Shown here: in pieces, positions 17,292 through 25,009 of the stretch
Layout of the letters: each line of letters starts with the position of its first letter
Position numbering within the stretch: the stretch's first letter is position 1
Origin: an uncultured Eubacteriales bacterium
GTDB lineage: Bacteria; Bacillota; Clostridia; Lachnospirales; CAG-274
Reading direction: 5' to 3'
DNA: 64,000 nucleotides
Assembly: GCA_905201505.1 (NCBI GenBank)
Contig: CAJKOJ010000001.1
Coordinates: 1-64,000, forward strand
Position numbers and translations under genes: made by a program
Notes under the pieces: model-generated
What the model was told of the DNA's origin: nothing
Database searches by the model: none
Seen by the model: the letters and a program-made list of their open reading frames with translations, nothing else

Positions 17292-18170
17292 TCAGCTTAA
17301 TGCAGTTTTAATATTTTTTAAATTTTCGTGCATAACTGAAATATAATTTTCTCCTTTTGCAATTTCCTCTTCTGTAAGACCTTCAAAGGGATTGAGAGGA
17401 AGAAGCTTAGCATCTGTTTCATCAGCCAGTGTATGGGCTGTTTTAGGTGAGACAAGTTCTTCATAAAAAACGTATTTAATTTTGTTATCTTTTATATAGT
17501 TAATAAGTTCCATCATTTTGTCAGGCGACGGCTCACTGTCTGCTGAAATACCGTCAATAGGTACCTGATTCAGACCATAGGCACTGCAGAGATAGCTGTA
17601 CGCTTCGTGAGAGACAACTATATTTCTGTTATTTTCAGGAATAGTGTTTATTGTATCCCTGAAGGACTTGTCAAGATTGTCAAGTTCTGATAAATAATTT
17701 TTGAGATTTTCATTATAGAGAGATTTATTTCCAGGATCAATTTCGCAAAATGTATTAAATATATTCTGACATATTACCTCAACGTTTTTTGGGTCAAGCC
17801 ATACATGAGGGTCAGAGGCATTTTCATTTGTAAGTATTCCTTCTGATACTTGTACAAATTTTGTGTTGCTTAATGATTGTTTAACTTTATCAACCCAGCT
17901 CTCCATACCGAGACCGTTGTAAAACACTATGTCGGCATCATTTAACTTTGCCATATCCTGAACTGTAGGCTCCCAGTCATGAGGTTCTGTACCTGATGGA
18001 ACCATATTATAAATATCTGCTTTATCCCCTGCAATTTCTTTTGCAAAATCATATACAGCATAAAAGCTTGTATAAATCTGAGGTTTGTCAGATTGTACAG
18101 ATGAGGATGAACATCCTGCTGATATAACAGATATTAAACCTAATATTAAAACCGCGAGTAATTTCTTCAT
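17292..18170 (-). CDS. znuA: Zinc ABC transporter substrate-binding lipoprotein
   Basis: A 292-residue cluster A-I metal-binding lipoprotein (lipobox ISAGC, Cys20). Metal ligands by alignment to ZnuA/AdcA: His64 (TEPHDWEP), His122 (DPHVWLDP) and His188 (SHEAYSYL). A third histidine, instead of the glutamate of manganese binders, and the closing NPFEGLT stretch point to zinc. The long His-rich loop of E. coli ZnuA is absent. First gene of the nine-gene minus-strand run. Start: ATG at 18170 after AAGGAGAAAAGCT. Confidence 0.92.
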   Translation of the reverse strand: MKKLLAVLILGLISVISAGCSSSSVQSDKPQIYTSFYAVYDFAKEIAGDKADIYNMVPSGTEPHDWEPTVQDMAKLNDADIVFYNGLGMESWVDKVKQSLSNTKFVQVSEGILTNENASDPHVWLDPKNVEVICQNIFNTFCEIDPGNKSLYNENLKNYLSELDNLDKSFRDTINTIPENNRNIVVSHEAYSYLCSAYGLNQVPIDGISADSEPSPDKMMELINYIKDNKIKYVFYEELVSPKTAHTLADETDAKLLPLNPFEGLTEEEIAKGENYISVMHENLKNIKTALS

Positions 18171-18209
18171 AGCTTTTCTCCTTATAAATATAAACTCTCT
18201 TAAATTAAT

Positions 18210-18238
18210 AGTATAACACGATATAATATATTTTTCAA
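18210..18238 (-). promoter_or_regulatory. Predicted promoter of the znuA operon
   Basis: On the minus strand: -35 TTGAAA (18238-18233), 17-base spacer, -10 TATACT (18215-18210), about 40 bases before the znuA start. Confidence 0.65.
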
Positions 18239-18244
18239 GGAAAA

Positions 18245-18258
18245 TTAGCTTGAGCTAA
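18245..18258. promoter_or_regulatory. Metal-regulator-like operator TTAG-N4-AGCTAA
   Basis: Palindrome TTAGCTTGAGCTAA lies 6 bases upstream of the znuA -35 element. The same pattern occurs three times in front of feoA (24645-24658, 24737-24750, 24756-24769). It resembles DtxR-family half sites more than the Bacillus Zur box; AdcR boxes (TTAAC..GTTAA) are also similar. Confidence 0.6.
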
Positions 18259-18298
18259 CTGTGAATTTTTGTGTTTGAAGATTAAAAAATAAAATTTG

Positions 18299-18325
18299 TT
18301 AGCACTCTTTTAAATTGAGTGCCAA
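18299..18325. promoter_or_regulatory. CIRCE element (HrcA operator)
   Basis: TTAGCACTC, nine bases, GAGTGCCAA: one mismatch to the consensus inverted repeat TTAGCACTC-N9-GAGTGCTAA. It lies immediately upstream of the htpG promoter, not between promoter and start codon as is usual. Confidence 0.93.
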
Positions 18326-18332
18326 AAAGTAC

Positions 18333-18360
18333 TTGACATTTATAAACTTGTATGTATAAT
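18333..18360 (+). promoter_or_regulatory. Predicted sigma-A promoter of htpG
   Basis: Perfect -35 TTGACA (18333-18338), 16-base spacer and perfect -10 TATAAT (18355-18360), 7 bases after the CIRCE element. Confidence 0.85.
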
Positions 18361-18421
18361 TATATATAGAAGAATACAATTTTAACTATTTATATTGGAT
18401 TTTTTAAGGAGATGTTTGTTT

Positions 18422-20254
18422 ATGGAAAAAGGTAATTTATCAATTAACAGTGAGAATATTTTCCCTATAATTAAAAAGTGGCTGTATTCTGATACTGACA
18501 TTTTTTTAAGAGAACTTGTAAGTAATGCCTGTGACGCTATTGTCAAGTATAAAAAGCTTGGTTCAATGGGTCAGGCAAGTATTGATGAAGATGAAGAGTT
18601 TAAAGTAATAGTAAGACTTGATGAAAATGCCAAGACAATTCAGATCGTTGATAATGGTATTGGTATGACAGCTGACGAAATAAAAAAGTATATTACAGAA
18701 ATTGCTTTTTCAGGAGCTACTGATTTTATTACAAAGTATCAGGATCAGTTTGAAAACGGCAGTGACATTATAGGTCACTTTGGGTTGGGATTTTATTCAG
18801 CTTTTATGGTGGCTGAAAAGGTAGAGATTGATTCAAAGAGCTATCAGCCTGATACAGAAGGTGCAAAGTGGATTTGTGATGGTGGTATTGAATATGAAAT
18901 GGACAGAAGTGAAAAGCTTGAGAGAGGTACTGCTATAACTCTGTACTTAAATGATGAAAGCAAGGAATTTTTAAATGGGTGGAAGCTGAAAGAAATACTT
19001 GCAAAGTACTGCAGTTTTATGCCTATTGAAATTTATTTTGAAGATGCTTCAAAGAAGGATGATGAGCAGGAAGAAAAGCCTGTAAATGATACAAATCCAT
19101 TATGGCTTAAAAAGCCAAGCGAGTGTACTGATGAAGAGTACAAGAATTTTTATCACAAGGTATTTACAGATTTTAATGACCCGCTTTTCTGGATACACCT
19201 TAATATGGACTATCCTTTTAGACTGAAGGGTATTTTATATTTCCCTAAGCTTAAGCATGAGCTTGAATCGATAGAGGGTCAGGTTAAACTTTATAATAAT
19301 CAGGTGTTTATTGCAGATAATTTAAAGGAAGTAATTCCTGAATTTCTTCTCTTATTGAAAGGTACCATTGACTGCCCTGATCTTCCTCTTAATGTAAGCA
19401 GAAGTTTCCTTCAGAATGACGGTTATGTTACAAAGATGAGCAAATACATTACAAAGAAGGTTGCCGATAAACTTAACTCTATGTTTAAAAAGTCAAGAGA
19501 GGAATATGAAAAATATTGGGAGGATATAAGTCCGTTTATTAAGTATGGTGCTATGAGAGAGCACGATTTTTATGAAAAGGTAAAAGACAGTCTTTTGTTT
19601 AAGACAACAGATGGCAAGTATGTAACCTTAACTGAATATACTGATGCAAACAAGGATAAGGCTGAAAATAAAGTGTTTTATGTAAGTGATATACAGCAGC
19701 AGGCTCAGTATATAAAGATGTTTAATGATGAGGGTATGGACGCCGTTGTACTTGATACAAGGCTTGATGTACCTTATGTAAGTTTCCTTGAAGCTTACAG
19801 CGGCGGTATTAAGTTTGAGAGAATTGATTCTGCAGTATCTGAAATGCTTAAATCAGATAAAGACGCTGAGATTGATACAAAATCCCTTGAAGAAATATTT
19901 AAAGGGGCTTTGAGTAAAGAGGACTTGAAAATTAAAGTTGAAAATCTTAAATCAACTGAAGTTTCTGCTATGATTGAGCTTAGTGAGCAGAGCCGAAGAA
20001 TGCAGGAAATGTCTGCTATGTATGGAATGGATAACAGGACTTTCCCAAGTGATGAAACTCTTGTACTTAATGCCAATAATAATGTAGTAAAACTACTTCT
20101 TGATATAAAGGAAAGTAAAAAAGAGGAATCAGAAATGATATGCAGGCAGATATATGACCTGGCTGTAATGAGTCATAAGCCACTTTCACAGGAGGCTATG
20201 ACAGAATTTATTGCAAGAAGCAACAAAATTATGGAGCTTTTGGCAGAAAAATAA
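18422..20254 (+). CDS. htpG: Molecular chaperone HtpG (Hsp90)
   Basis: An Hsp90 homologue of about 610 residues. The N-terminal GHKL ATPase shows LRELVSNACDAI, DNGIGMT and GHFGLGFYSAFMV, the last being the ATP-lid glycine motif. The middle domain carries PLWLKKPSE and the LPLNVSRSFLQND catalytic-loop region (the usual arginine is conserved), and the C-terminal dimer domain ends the protein. It folds or protects client proteins during stress. The open frame starts nine codons earlier at a TTG, but AAGGAGA precedes the ATG at 18422 by about 9 bases. The CIRCE element makes it an HrcA-controlled heat-shock gene. Confidence 0.96.
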   Translation: MEKGNLSINSENIFPIIKKWLYSDTDIFLRELVSNACDAIVKYKKLGSMGQASIDEDEEFKVIVRLDENAKTIQIVDNGIGMTADEIKKYITEIAFSGATDFITKYQDQFENGSDIIGHFGLGFYSAFMVAEKVEIDSKSYQPDTEGAKWICDGGIEYEMDRSEKLERGTAITLYLNDESKEFLNGWKLKEILAKYCSFMPIEIYFEDASKKDDEQEEKPVNDTNPLWLKKPSECTDEEYKNFYHKVFTDFNDPLFWIHLNMDYPFRLKGILYFPKLKHELESIEGQVKLYNNQVFIADNLKEVIPEFLLLLKGTIDCPDLPLNVSRSFLQNDGYVTKMSKYITKKVADKLNSMFKKSREEYEKYWEDISPFIKYGAMREHDFYEKVKDSLLFKTTDGKYVTLTEYTDANKDKAENKVFYVSDIQQQAQYIKMFNDEGMDAVVLDTRLDVPYVSFLEAYSGGIKFERIDSAVSEMLKSDKDAEIDTKSLEEIFKGALSKEDLKIKVENLKSTEVSAMIELSEQSRRMQEMSAMYGMDNRTFPSDETLVLNANNNVVKLLLDIKESKKEESEMICRQIYDLAVMSHKPLSQEAMTEFIARSNKIMELLAEK

Positions 20255-20442
20255 TAGGTTACAGCACTTGAAATGGTGTGCTCTGTCGTGTATACTGTAG
20301 GTATTACATTATTAAGTGAAAAATATGCTTAATAATAAAGAGAGAAAAACTGTGGAGTTATTCCCTATGTTTGGTATGGGATATTCTGTTGTAATAATAA
20401 AACAGAATAAGCAGTTAATTATATGAATTGAGGTGTTGTTAA
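20255..20442 (+). promoter_or_regulatory. lon leader with two inverted repeats
   Basis: No gene. Two perfect 9-bp inverted repeats: ATTATTAAG (20308-20316) with CTTAATAAT (20328-20336), and TATTCTGTT (20382-20390) with AACAGAATA (20401-20409). The second ends about 33 bases before the lon start. One may end the htpG message and the other may be an operator for lon. No CtsR or CIRCE box was seen. Confidence 0.4.
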
Positions 20443-22749
20443 ATGGATAATATGAGAATTATGCCAATTTTATTGCTTGATGAAATAGTTCCCTATCCTA
20501 AGTGCAATTACACTATAAGTATAGAAGACGAGGCATATACAGAGGCTGTTAAGGCAGCTATGGGTGCTGACAGTTATATAATGCTTGTAAATGCTAAGGA
20601 TTACAATTTGGGACTTACTGAAAATAATATCTTTAGAATAGGTACCGTTGCCAAAATAAAAAATGCAATGAGAGGTCTTGACGGAGGTATAAAGCTTTCT
20701 GTAAACTGTGTAGAAAGAGCATATATTGACAGTGTGCAGAGAAATGAAGATTTTTCACTTTGCCAGGCAGAATCAATGGTAGAGATTACCAGTGCTGATG
20801 ATATGAAAGTTTCCGCTTCTATTGAAGTTATTAAGGATTTATTTGCAAAGTACAGAAGTGTTGTACCTATGTTGCAGCCTGCCCTTATAAATGATATAAA
20901 GAAAATAAATGATTTGGGTGTATTATGTGATAAGCTGACTGATAAGCTTGTGCACAATTTTGAAGACAAGAGAACCGTACTTGAAGAAACGGATATTTAT
21001 GAAAGAGCATTGATTACTATTGCTCTGCTTGAGAAAGAAATACAGAGAGCTAATGTTAAAAATGATATTATGCTTAAAGCAAAAGAAAATATTGAAGAGG
21101 CACAAAAAGAATACTTTCTCAGAGAAGAACTCAGAGCTATAAATGAGGAACTTGGGGATAAAAGCGGCACAGGTGAGGAAATAAAGGCTTACAGAGAAAA
21201 AATGGCTGAACTTAAAATGCCTGAATATGCAGTTGAAAAGATGGAAAAGGAATTTAAGAGATTGCAGAGGGCAAATCAAGGTACAGCAGAAGGGTCAATA
21301 ATAAGGGATTATATTGACAATGTGCTTTCTCTGCCATGGGGAAATATGACTGAAGAGAGCAAATCCCTTAAAAAGGCTGAACAGGTTCTTAACAAAGATC
21401 ATTACGGACTTGAAAGGGTTAAAGAAAGAATTGTTGAATATCTTGCTGTAAGATTAAAGGTTGACAATCCTAATGCTCCTATTCTTTGCCTTGTAGGACC
21501 TCCGGGTGTCGGTAAAACTTCTATTGCAAAGTCAATAGCAAAAGCACTTGGAAGAAAGTATGTGAGAATGAGCCTTGGCGGTATAAGTGATGAGGCTGAA
21601 ATAAGAGGACACAGAAGAACATATTTAGGTGCTATGCCGGGAAGGATTATAACTGCAATTAAGCAGGCAGGAGCTTCAAATCCTCTTGTACTTTTAGACG
21701 AAATAGATAAGTTAGGTAAGGATTACAAGGGTGATCCAGCAGCAGCTTTCTTAGAAGTTCTTGACGGGGAGCAAAATGTGAACTTCAGAGATAATTATAT
21801 TGAAATGCCGTATGATTTGAGCCGCTGCTTATTCCTTTGTACTGCAAACAGTCTTGACACTATTCCTGGTCCTCTAAGAGACAGACTTGAAATAGTTGAG
21901 CTTTCAAGCTATACATCTGAGGAAAAGTATCATATTGCAGCAGAGTATCTTGTACCTAAGCAGCTTGAGGCTAACGGACTTTCAAAGACACAGCTGAAGT
22001 TCAGAAAAGATGCCATTGAAGATATGATAGAAAGTTATACAAGAGAAGCGGGTGTAAGAACTCTTGAAAGAACAATAGGTAAGGTTTGCCGCAAGGTTGT
22101 CAAGATGCAGCTTGAAAATGAGGATAAGGCTGTTGTTATAACAAAGAAAAATCTTACTGATTTCTTAGGAAAGAGAATATTTAAGCCTGAAACAATAAAT
22201 GCTTCTGATGAAGTGGGTATATGCAAGGGACTTGCATGGACTGCTGTCGGAGGTACTACACTTGATGTTGAGGTTAATATTTTAAAGGGCAAAGGTGATT
22301 TTAAAATCACAGGCAATGTAGGCAAGGTAATGGAAGAAAGTTATAATGCAGCGTTAAGCTATATAAGAGCAAATGCCGATGCACTTGGTGTAGATATTGA
22401 TTTTGAAAATACAGATGTTCATATTCATATACCTGAGGGAGCTACACCAAAAGATGGTCCGTCAGCAGGAATCACTATGGCAACAGCTATGGTTTCTGCT
22501 ATGACTAAAACTCCGGTAAGAGCTGATATAGCTATGACAGGTGAAATAAGTATAAGAGGCAAAGTTATGCCTATAGGCGGTCTTAAGGAAAAGGTGCTTG
22601 CTGCAAAAAGGGCAGGTGTTAAAAAAGTTATAATACCTGTTGAAAATGCCCCTGACCTTGAAGAAATACCTGAATATGGCAAGGCAAATATGGAATTTGT
22701 ATTAGCATCTAAGATGAATGATGTATTGTCAAACAGTTTGATTAAATAA
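20443..22749 (+). CDS. lon: ATP-dependent protease Lon
   Basis: A 768-residue LonA protease: N-terminal substrate-binding domain (1-200), coiled-coil region, AAA+ module with Walker A GPPGVGKT (352-359) and Walker B VLLDEIDK, and a C-terminal peptidase with catalytic Ser674 (DGPSAG) and Lys717 (GGLKEK). It degrades misfolded and regulatory proteins. The N-terminal opening PILLLDEIVPYP is the usual LonA motif (variant of PLRDVVVFP). A TTGAGGTG site precedes the ATG. Next to htpG it makes a small proteostasis cluster. Confidence 0.96.
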   Translation: MDNMRIMPILLLDEIVPYPKCNYTISIEDEAYTEAVKAAMGADSYIMLVNAKDYNLGLTENNIFRIGTVAKIKNAMRGLDGGIKLSVNCVERAYIDSVQRNEDFSLCQAESMVEITSADDMKVSASIEVIKDLFAKYRSVVPMLQPALINDIKKINDLGVLCDKLTDKLVHNFEDKRTVLEETDIYERALITIALLEKEIQRANVKNDIMLKAKENIEEAQKEYFLREELRAINEELGDKSGTGEEIKAYREKMAELKMPEYAVEKMEKEFKRLQRANQGTAEGSIIRDYIDNVLSLPWGNMTEESKSLKKAEQVLNKDHYGLERVKERIVEYLAVRLKVDNPNAPILCLVGPPGVGKTSIAKSIAKALGRKYVRMSLGGISDEAEIRGHRRTYLGAMPGRIITAIKQAGASNPLVLLDEIDKLGKDYKGDPAAAFLEVLDGEQNVNFRDNYIEMPYDLSRCLFLCTANSLDTIPGPLRDRLEIVELSSYTSEEKYHIAAEYLVPKQLEANGLSKTQLKFRKDAIEDMIESYTREAGVRTLERTIGKVCRKVVKMQLENEDKAVVITKKNLTDFLGKRIFKPETINASDEVGICKGLAWTAVGGTTLDVEVNILKGKGDFKITGNVGKVMEESYNAALSYIRANADALGVDIDFENTDVHIHIPEGATPKDGPSAGITMATAMVSAMTKTPVRADIAMTGEISIRGKVMPIGGLKEKVLAAKRAGVKKVIIPVENAPDLEEIPEYGKANMEFVLASKMNDVLSNSLIK

Positions 22750-22757
22750 ATATTACA

Positions 22758-22813
22758 GAGGTCTTTCAGAATGAAAGGAGTAAATTATTACTGCAAAAAG
22801 TCTGAAAGACCTC
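22758..22813 (+). terminator. Hairpin after lon with a long loop
   Basis: Thirteen-base perfect stem GAGGTCTTTCAGA / TCTGAAAGACCTC with a 30-nt loop that contains AAAGGAG, followed by ACTTTATT. Probably the lon terminator, although the loop is unusually large. Confidence 0.6.
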
Positions 22814-22860
22814 ACTTTATTAGTAATAAGTGCTGAAGATAATTTGTTTTTAAAATTTGA

Positions 22861-22889
22861 TTGACTTTTAATATTTAATATGTTATTAT
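22861..22889 (+). promoter_or_regulatory. Predicted promoter of the cold-shock gene
   Basis: TTGACT, 17 bases, TATTAT. Implied start near 22897, giving a leader of about 120 bases, typical for csp mRNAs. Confidence 0.7.
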
Positions 22890-22918
22890 AAATAAGCAAT
22901 CTAAGTATCGCATTGTCT

Positions 22919-22977
22919 CACATGTTTTTGTAAGCTATCGATTTTCTGTGATGGTTTACAAAAGCATGTGTTTTTTT
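22919..22977 (+). terminator. Terminator-like hairpin inside the csp leader
   Basis: Stem 22919-22935 pairs with 22954-22970 over 17 bases (two wobbles), 18-nt loop, followed by seven T. It lies between the csp promoter and the csp ribosome binding site, so it is a candidate attenuator. Alternatively it is a second terminator for lon read-through. Confidence 0.7.
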
Positions 22978-23016
22978 GTGAATAGAAAGCAAATAAAATA
23001 ATTGGAGGTACTGAAA

Positions 23017-23229
23017 ATGAATAACGGTACAGTAAAGTGGTTTAACGCAGACAAGGGTTTTGGTTTTATAACTAATAATGACGGAAGCGGAGATGTTTTT
23101 GTACATTTTTCTGCAATACAAAACGGTGGCTTTAAAACTTTAAATGATGGTGATAAGGTTACATTTGATATTGAAAAGGATGTAAAGAACAGCAGCAGGT
23201 CAAGAGCTGTTAATGTACAGCTTGCGTAA
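23017..23229 (+). CDS. Cold-shock protein CspA family
   Basis: A 70-residue single cold-shock domain: [15 protein letters not shown] (RNP1 KGFGFI) and DVFVHFSAI (RNP2 VFVHF). Acts as an RNA chaperone. The frame opens at 23002 with a TTG, but TTGGAGG precedes the ATG at 23017 by 8-9 bases and the fold starts there. It precedes a DEAD-box helicase gene, a common functional partner in low-temperature RNA remodelling; a terminator separates them. Confidence 0.96.
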   Translation: MNNGTVKWFNADKGFGFITNNDGSGDVFVHFSAIQNGGFKTLNDGDKVTFDIEKDVKNSSRSRAVNVQLA

Positions 23230-23243
23230 ATAATAAACCAATG

Positions 23244-23275
23244 AAAAGCCTGAAATTTTTAATTGAGGGCTTTTT
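23244..23275 (+). terminator. Terminator after csp
   Basis: Stem AAAAGCC / GGCTTTT (extendable by wobble pairs) followed by T-rich sequence, 15 bases after the csp stop. Confidence 0.7.
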
Positions 23276-23325
23276 ATATTGTATAAAATTGTTAGTGTAG
23301 TTTGGTTAGTTGAAAAGGAGATAAT

Positions 23326-24549
23326 ATTATTAATAATTTTAATGAATTCGGACTTTGTAAAGAAATTTTAAGAGGTCTTGAAAAAATGAATTTTAAAGAG
23401 CCGTCACCGGTTCAAGGGGCTGCTATTGAGCCAATGCTTAAAAAAGAGGATATATTGGTGCAGGCACCTACAGGTACAGGAAAAACAGCAGCTTTTTGCA
23501 TTCCTATAGTTGAAAACACTGATACACAGCGGAGAAGTGTTCAGTCAGTTATTCTTTCGCCAACAAGAGAGCTTGCAGTGCAGACTGCTGAGGTACTAAG
23601 AAAGCTTACTGCTTATACATCAGGAATAAGATTAGCTGTTCTTTACGGAGGTGAGCCTATCAATCACCAGATTAAGGCACTTAAACGTCATCCTCAGATT
23701 ATTGTGGCAACGCCGGGCAGACTTATGGACCATATGAATAGGAGAACAGTAAGGCTTAATCAAGCAGAATGTGTTGTTCTTGATGAAGCTGATTGTATGC
23801 TTGATATGGGATTCAGAGAAGATATGGAAGAAATTTTAAAGAAAACTCCGCAGGAAAGACAGACTGTGCTTTTTTCTGCAACTATGTCTGAGGGGATAAG
23901 GAAAATTGCCAAGGATTATCAGAAGGATGCAAAAAATATTTCAATAAAGCAAAACAGTATGGCTGTTGATAAAGTAGAACAGTATTATGTTGAAATGAGA
24001 GGGAATACAAAGACAGAAAATCTTCTTAATTTATTTGAGAAAAAAAGATTTAAGTTATCTCTTGTATTTGTAGCAACAAAGGCTATGGCAGACAAACTGT
24101 CAAACCAGCTAAACGGTGCAGGCTTTTCTGCTGATGCTATACATGGTGATTTGCGTCAGAGACAGAGAGACAGAGTAATGGAAAAATACCGCAGCGGTAA
24201 GGTAAGTATACTTGTAGCAACTGATATAGCAGCAAGGGGTATTGATGTCAACGGAATAGATGCTGTTATAAATTATGATATACCGGGAGACGCAGAAAGT
24301 TATGTTCACCGTATCGGGCGTACAGGCAGAGCTGAAAAAACAGGTATTGCATATACTTTTGTAGTGCCTAAGGAAAAGGGTAAGTTAAAAGGCATATTAA
24401 GAGAAACAAAAGCAAAAGCATCTCCTTTGAAAATGGGTGATACCAGGTCAAAATTCAGAGAACTGAATAATGAGGGTGAAAATAAAAGAGGGAAATATAA
24501 CAGGGGCAGGAAGAAAGACCAATATAAAAAGAAAGCAGTATATGCTTAA
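23326..24549 (+). CDS. DEAD-box ATP-dependent RNA helicase, apparent ATT start
   Basis: A DEAD-box helicase of about 407 residues. Seen: Q-motif EPSPVQ, Walker A APTGTGKT, PTRELA, TPGR, VLDEADCMLDMG, SAT, the C-terminal RecA domain (VATDIAARGIDV, HRIGRTGRAEKTG) and a basic tail. The first ATG (23386) cuts off the conserved upstream region (NNFNEFGLCKEILRGLEKMNF) that carries the aromatic residue of the Q motif. In frame upstream there is no ATG, GTG or TTG before a TGA at 23311, but AAAAGGAG at 23313-23320 lies 5 or 8 bases before two ATT codons (23326, 23329). So I propose an ATT start; ATG 23386 with a weak AGAGG is the alternative. Confidence 0.85.
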   Translation: MINNFNEFGLCKEILRGLEKMNFKEPSPVQGAAIEPMLKKEDILVQAPTGTGKTAAFCIPIVENTDTQRRSVQSVILSPTRELAVQTAEVLRKLTAYTSGIRLAVLYGGEPINHQIKALKRHPQIIVATPGRLMDHMNRRTVRLNQAECVVLDEADCMLDMGFREDMEEILKKTPQERQTVLFSATMSEGIRKIAKDYQKDAKNISIKQNSMAVDKVEQYYVEMRGNTKTENLLNLFEKKRFKLSLVFVATKAMADKLSNQLNGAGFSADAIHGDLRQRQRDRVMEKYRSGKVSILVATDIAARGIDVNGIDAVINYDIPGDAESYVHRIGRTGRAEKTGIAYTFVVPKEKGKLKGILRETKAKASPLKMGDTRSKFRELNNEGENKRGKYNRGRKKDQYKKKAVYA

Positions 24550-24553
24550 TATT

Positions 24554-24582
24554 AAAAGAACCGATTAAACGGTTCTTTTTTT
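24554..24582 (+). terminator. Rho-independent terminator of the helicase gene
   Basis: Stem AAAAGAACCG / CGGTTCTTTT with a 6-nt loop and a run of T. Confidence 0.92.
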
Positions 24583-24607
24583 ATACAATAATTTTGTAAA
24601 ATTTCTA

Positions 24608-24636
24608 TTGACAGATGGTATGAACTGGTGTATTAT
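24608..24636 (+). promoter_or_regulatory. Predicted promoter of the feo operon
   Basis: TTGACA, 17 bases, TATTAT; the transcription start would be near 24643, where the first operator begins. Confidence 0.8.
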
Positions 24637-24644
24637 ATATGTAG

Positions 24645-24658
24645 TTAGGATTAGCTAA
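24645..24658. promoter_or_regulatory. DtxR-like operator 1 of feo
   Basis: TTAGGATTAGCTAA, right at the predicted start of transcription. Fits the pattern TTAG-N4-AGCTAA also found near the znuA promoter, and resembles the DtxR box TTAGGTTAGCCTAACC. A repressor here would block initiation. Confidence 0.62.
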
Positions 24659-24736
24659 CTGGGGTAGATGCTGCTAATTATAATGGTGCTTTTGCTTTGT
24701 TTGTTAGAAAATACCTATATTTTTTTAAATAATGGG

Positions 24737-24769
24737 TTAGCTATAGCTAATTTGATTAGTAGAAGCTAA
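24737..24769. promoter_or_regulatory. Two further feo operator-like boxes
   Basis: TTAGCTATAGCTAA (24737-24750) and TTAGTAGAAGCTAA (24756-24769) lie side by side, just upstream of the feoA ribosome binding site. They may mark a second promoter or a downstream roadblock site. Confidence 0.58.
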
Positions 24770-24787
24770 TATAAACAGGAGGGGTTT

Positions 24788-25000
24788 ATGATGCCTTTAA
24801 CATTATGTCAGGTAGGAGAGGAAAGTATAATCAAAAAGGTTGGAGGAAAGGGAGATACTAAAAAATTTCTGAAAAATTTGGGGTTCGTTACGGGCAGCAG
24901 TGTTACTGTTGTTTCTGTAATGAGCGGGAATTTAATTGTAAATATTAAGGAATCAAGAGTTGCTCTAAGCAAGGAAATGGCTAGTAAAATTATGGTTTAG
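24788..25000 (+). CDS. feoA: FeoA-like SH3-domain protein 1
   Basis: A 70-residue FeoA domain (LCQVGEESIIKKVGGKGDTKKFLKNLGFVTGSSVTVVS... ending MASKIMV). FeoA proteins are cytosolic partners of the FeoB iron transporter. AGGAGGGG precedes an ATG-ATG pair. First of four tightly spaced genes for Fe2+ uptake. Confidence 0.93.
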   Translation: MMPLTLCQVGEESIIKKVGGKGDTKKFLKNLGFVTGSSVTVVSVMSGNLIVNIKESRVALSKEMASKIMV

Positions 25001-25009
25001 GAGGATATT

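Noticed and set aside
17292..18170. Manganese transporter instead of zinc
   Set aside because: A third ligand histidine (His188) and the NPFEGLT end argue for zinc. The metal-box similarity to feo leaves some doubt, so the operator is reported separately.
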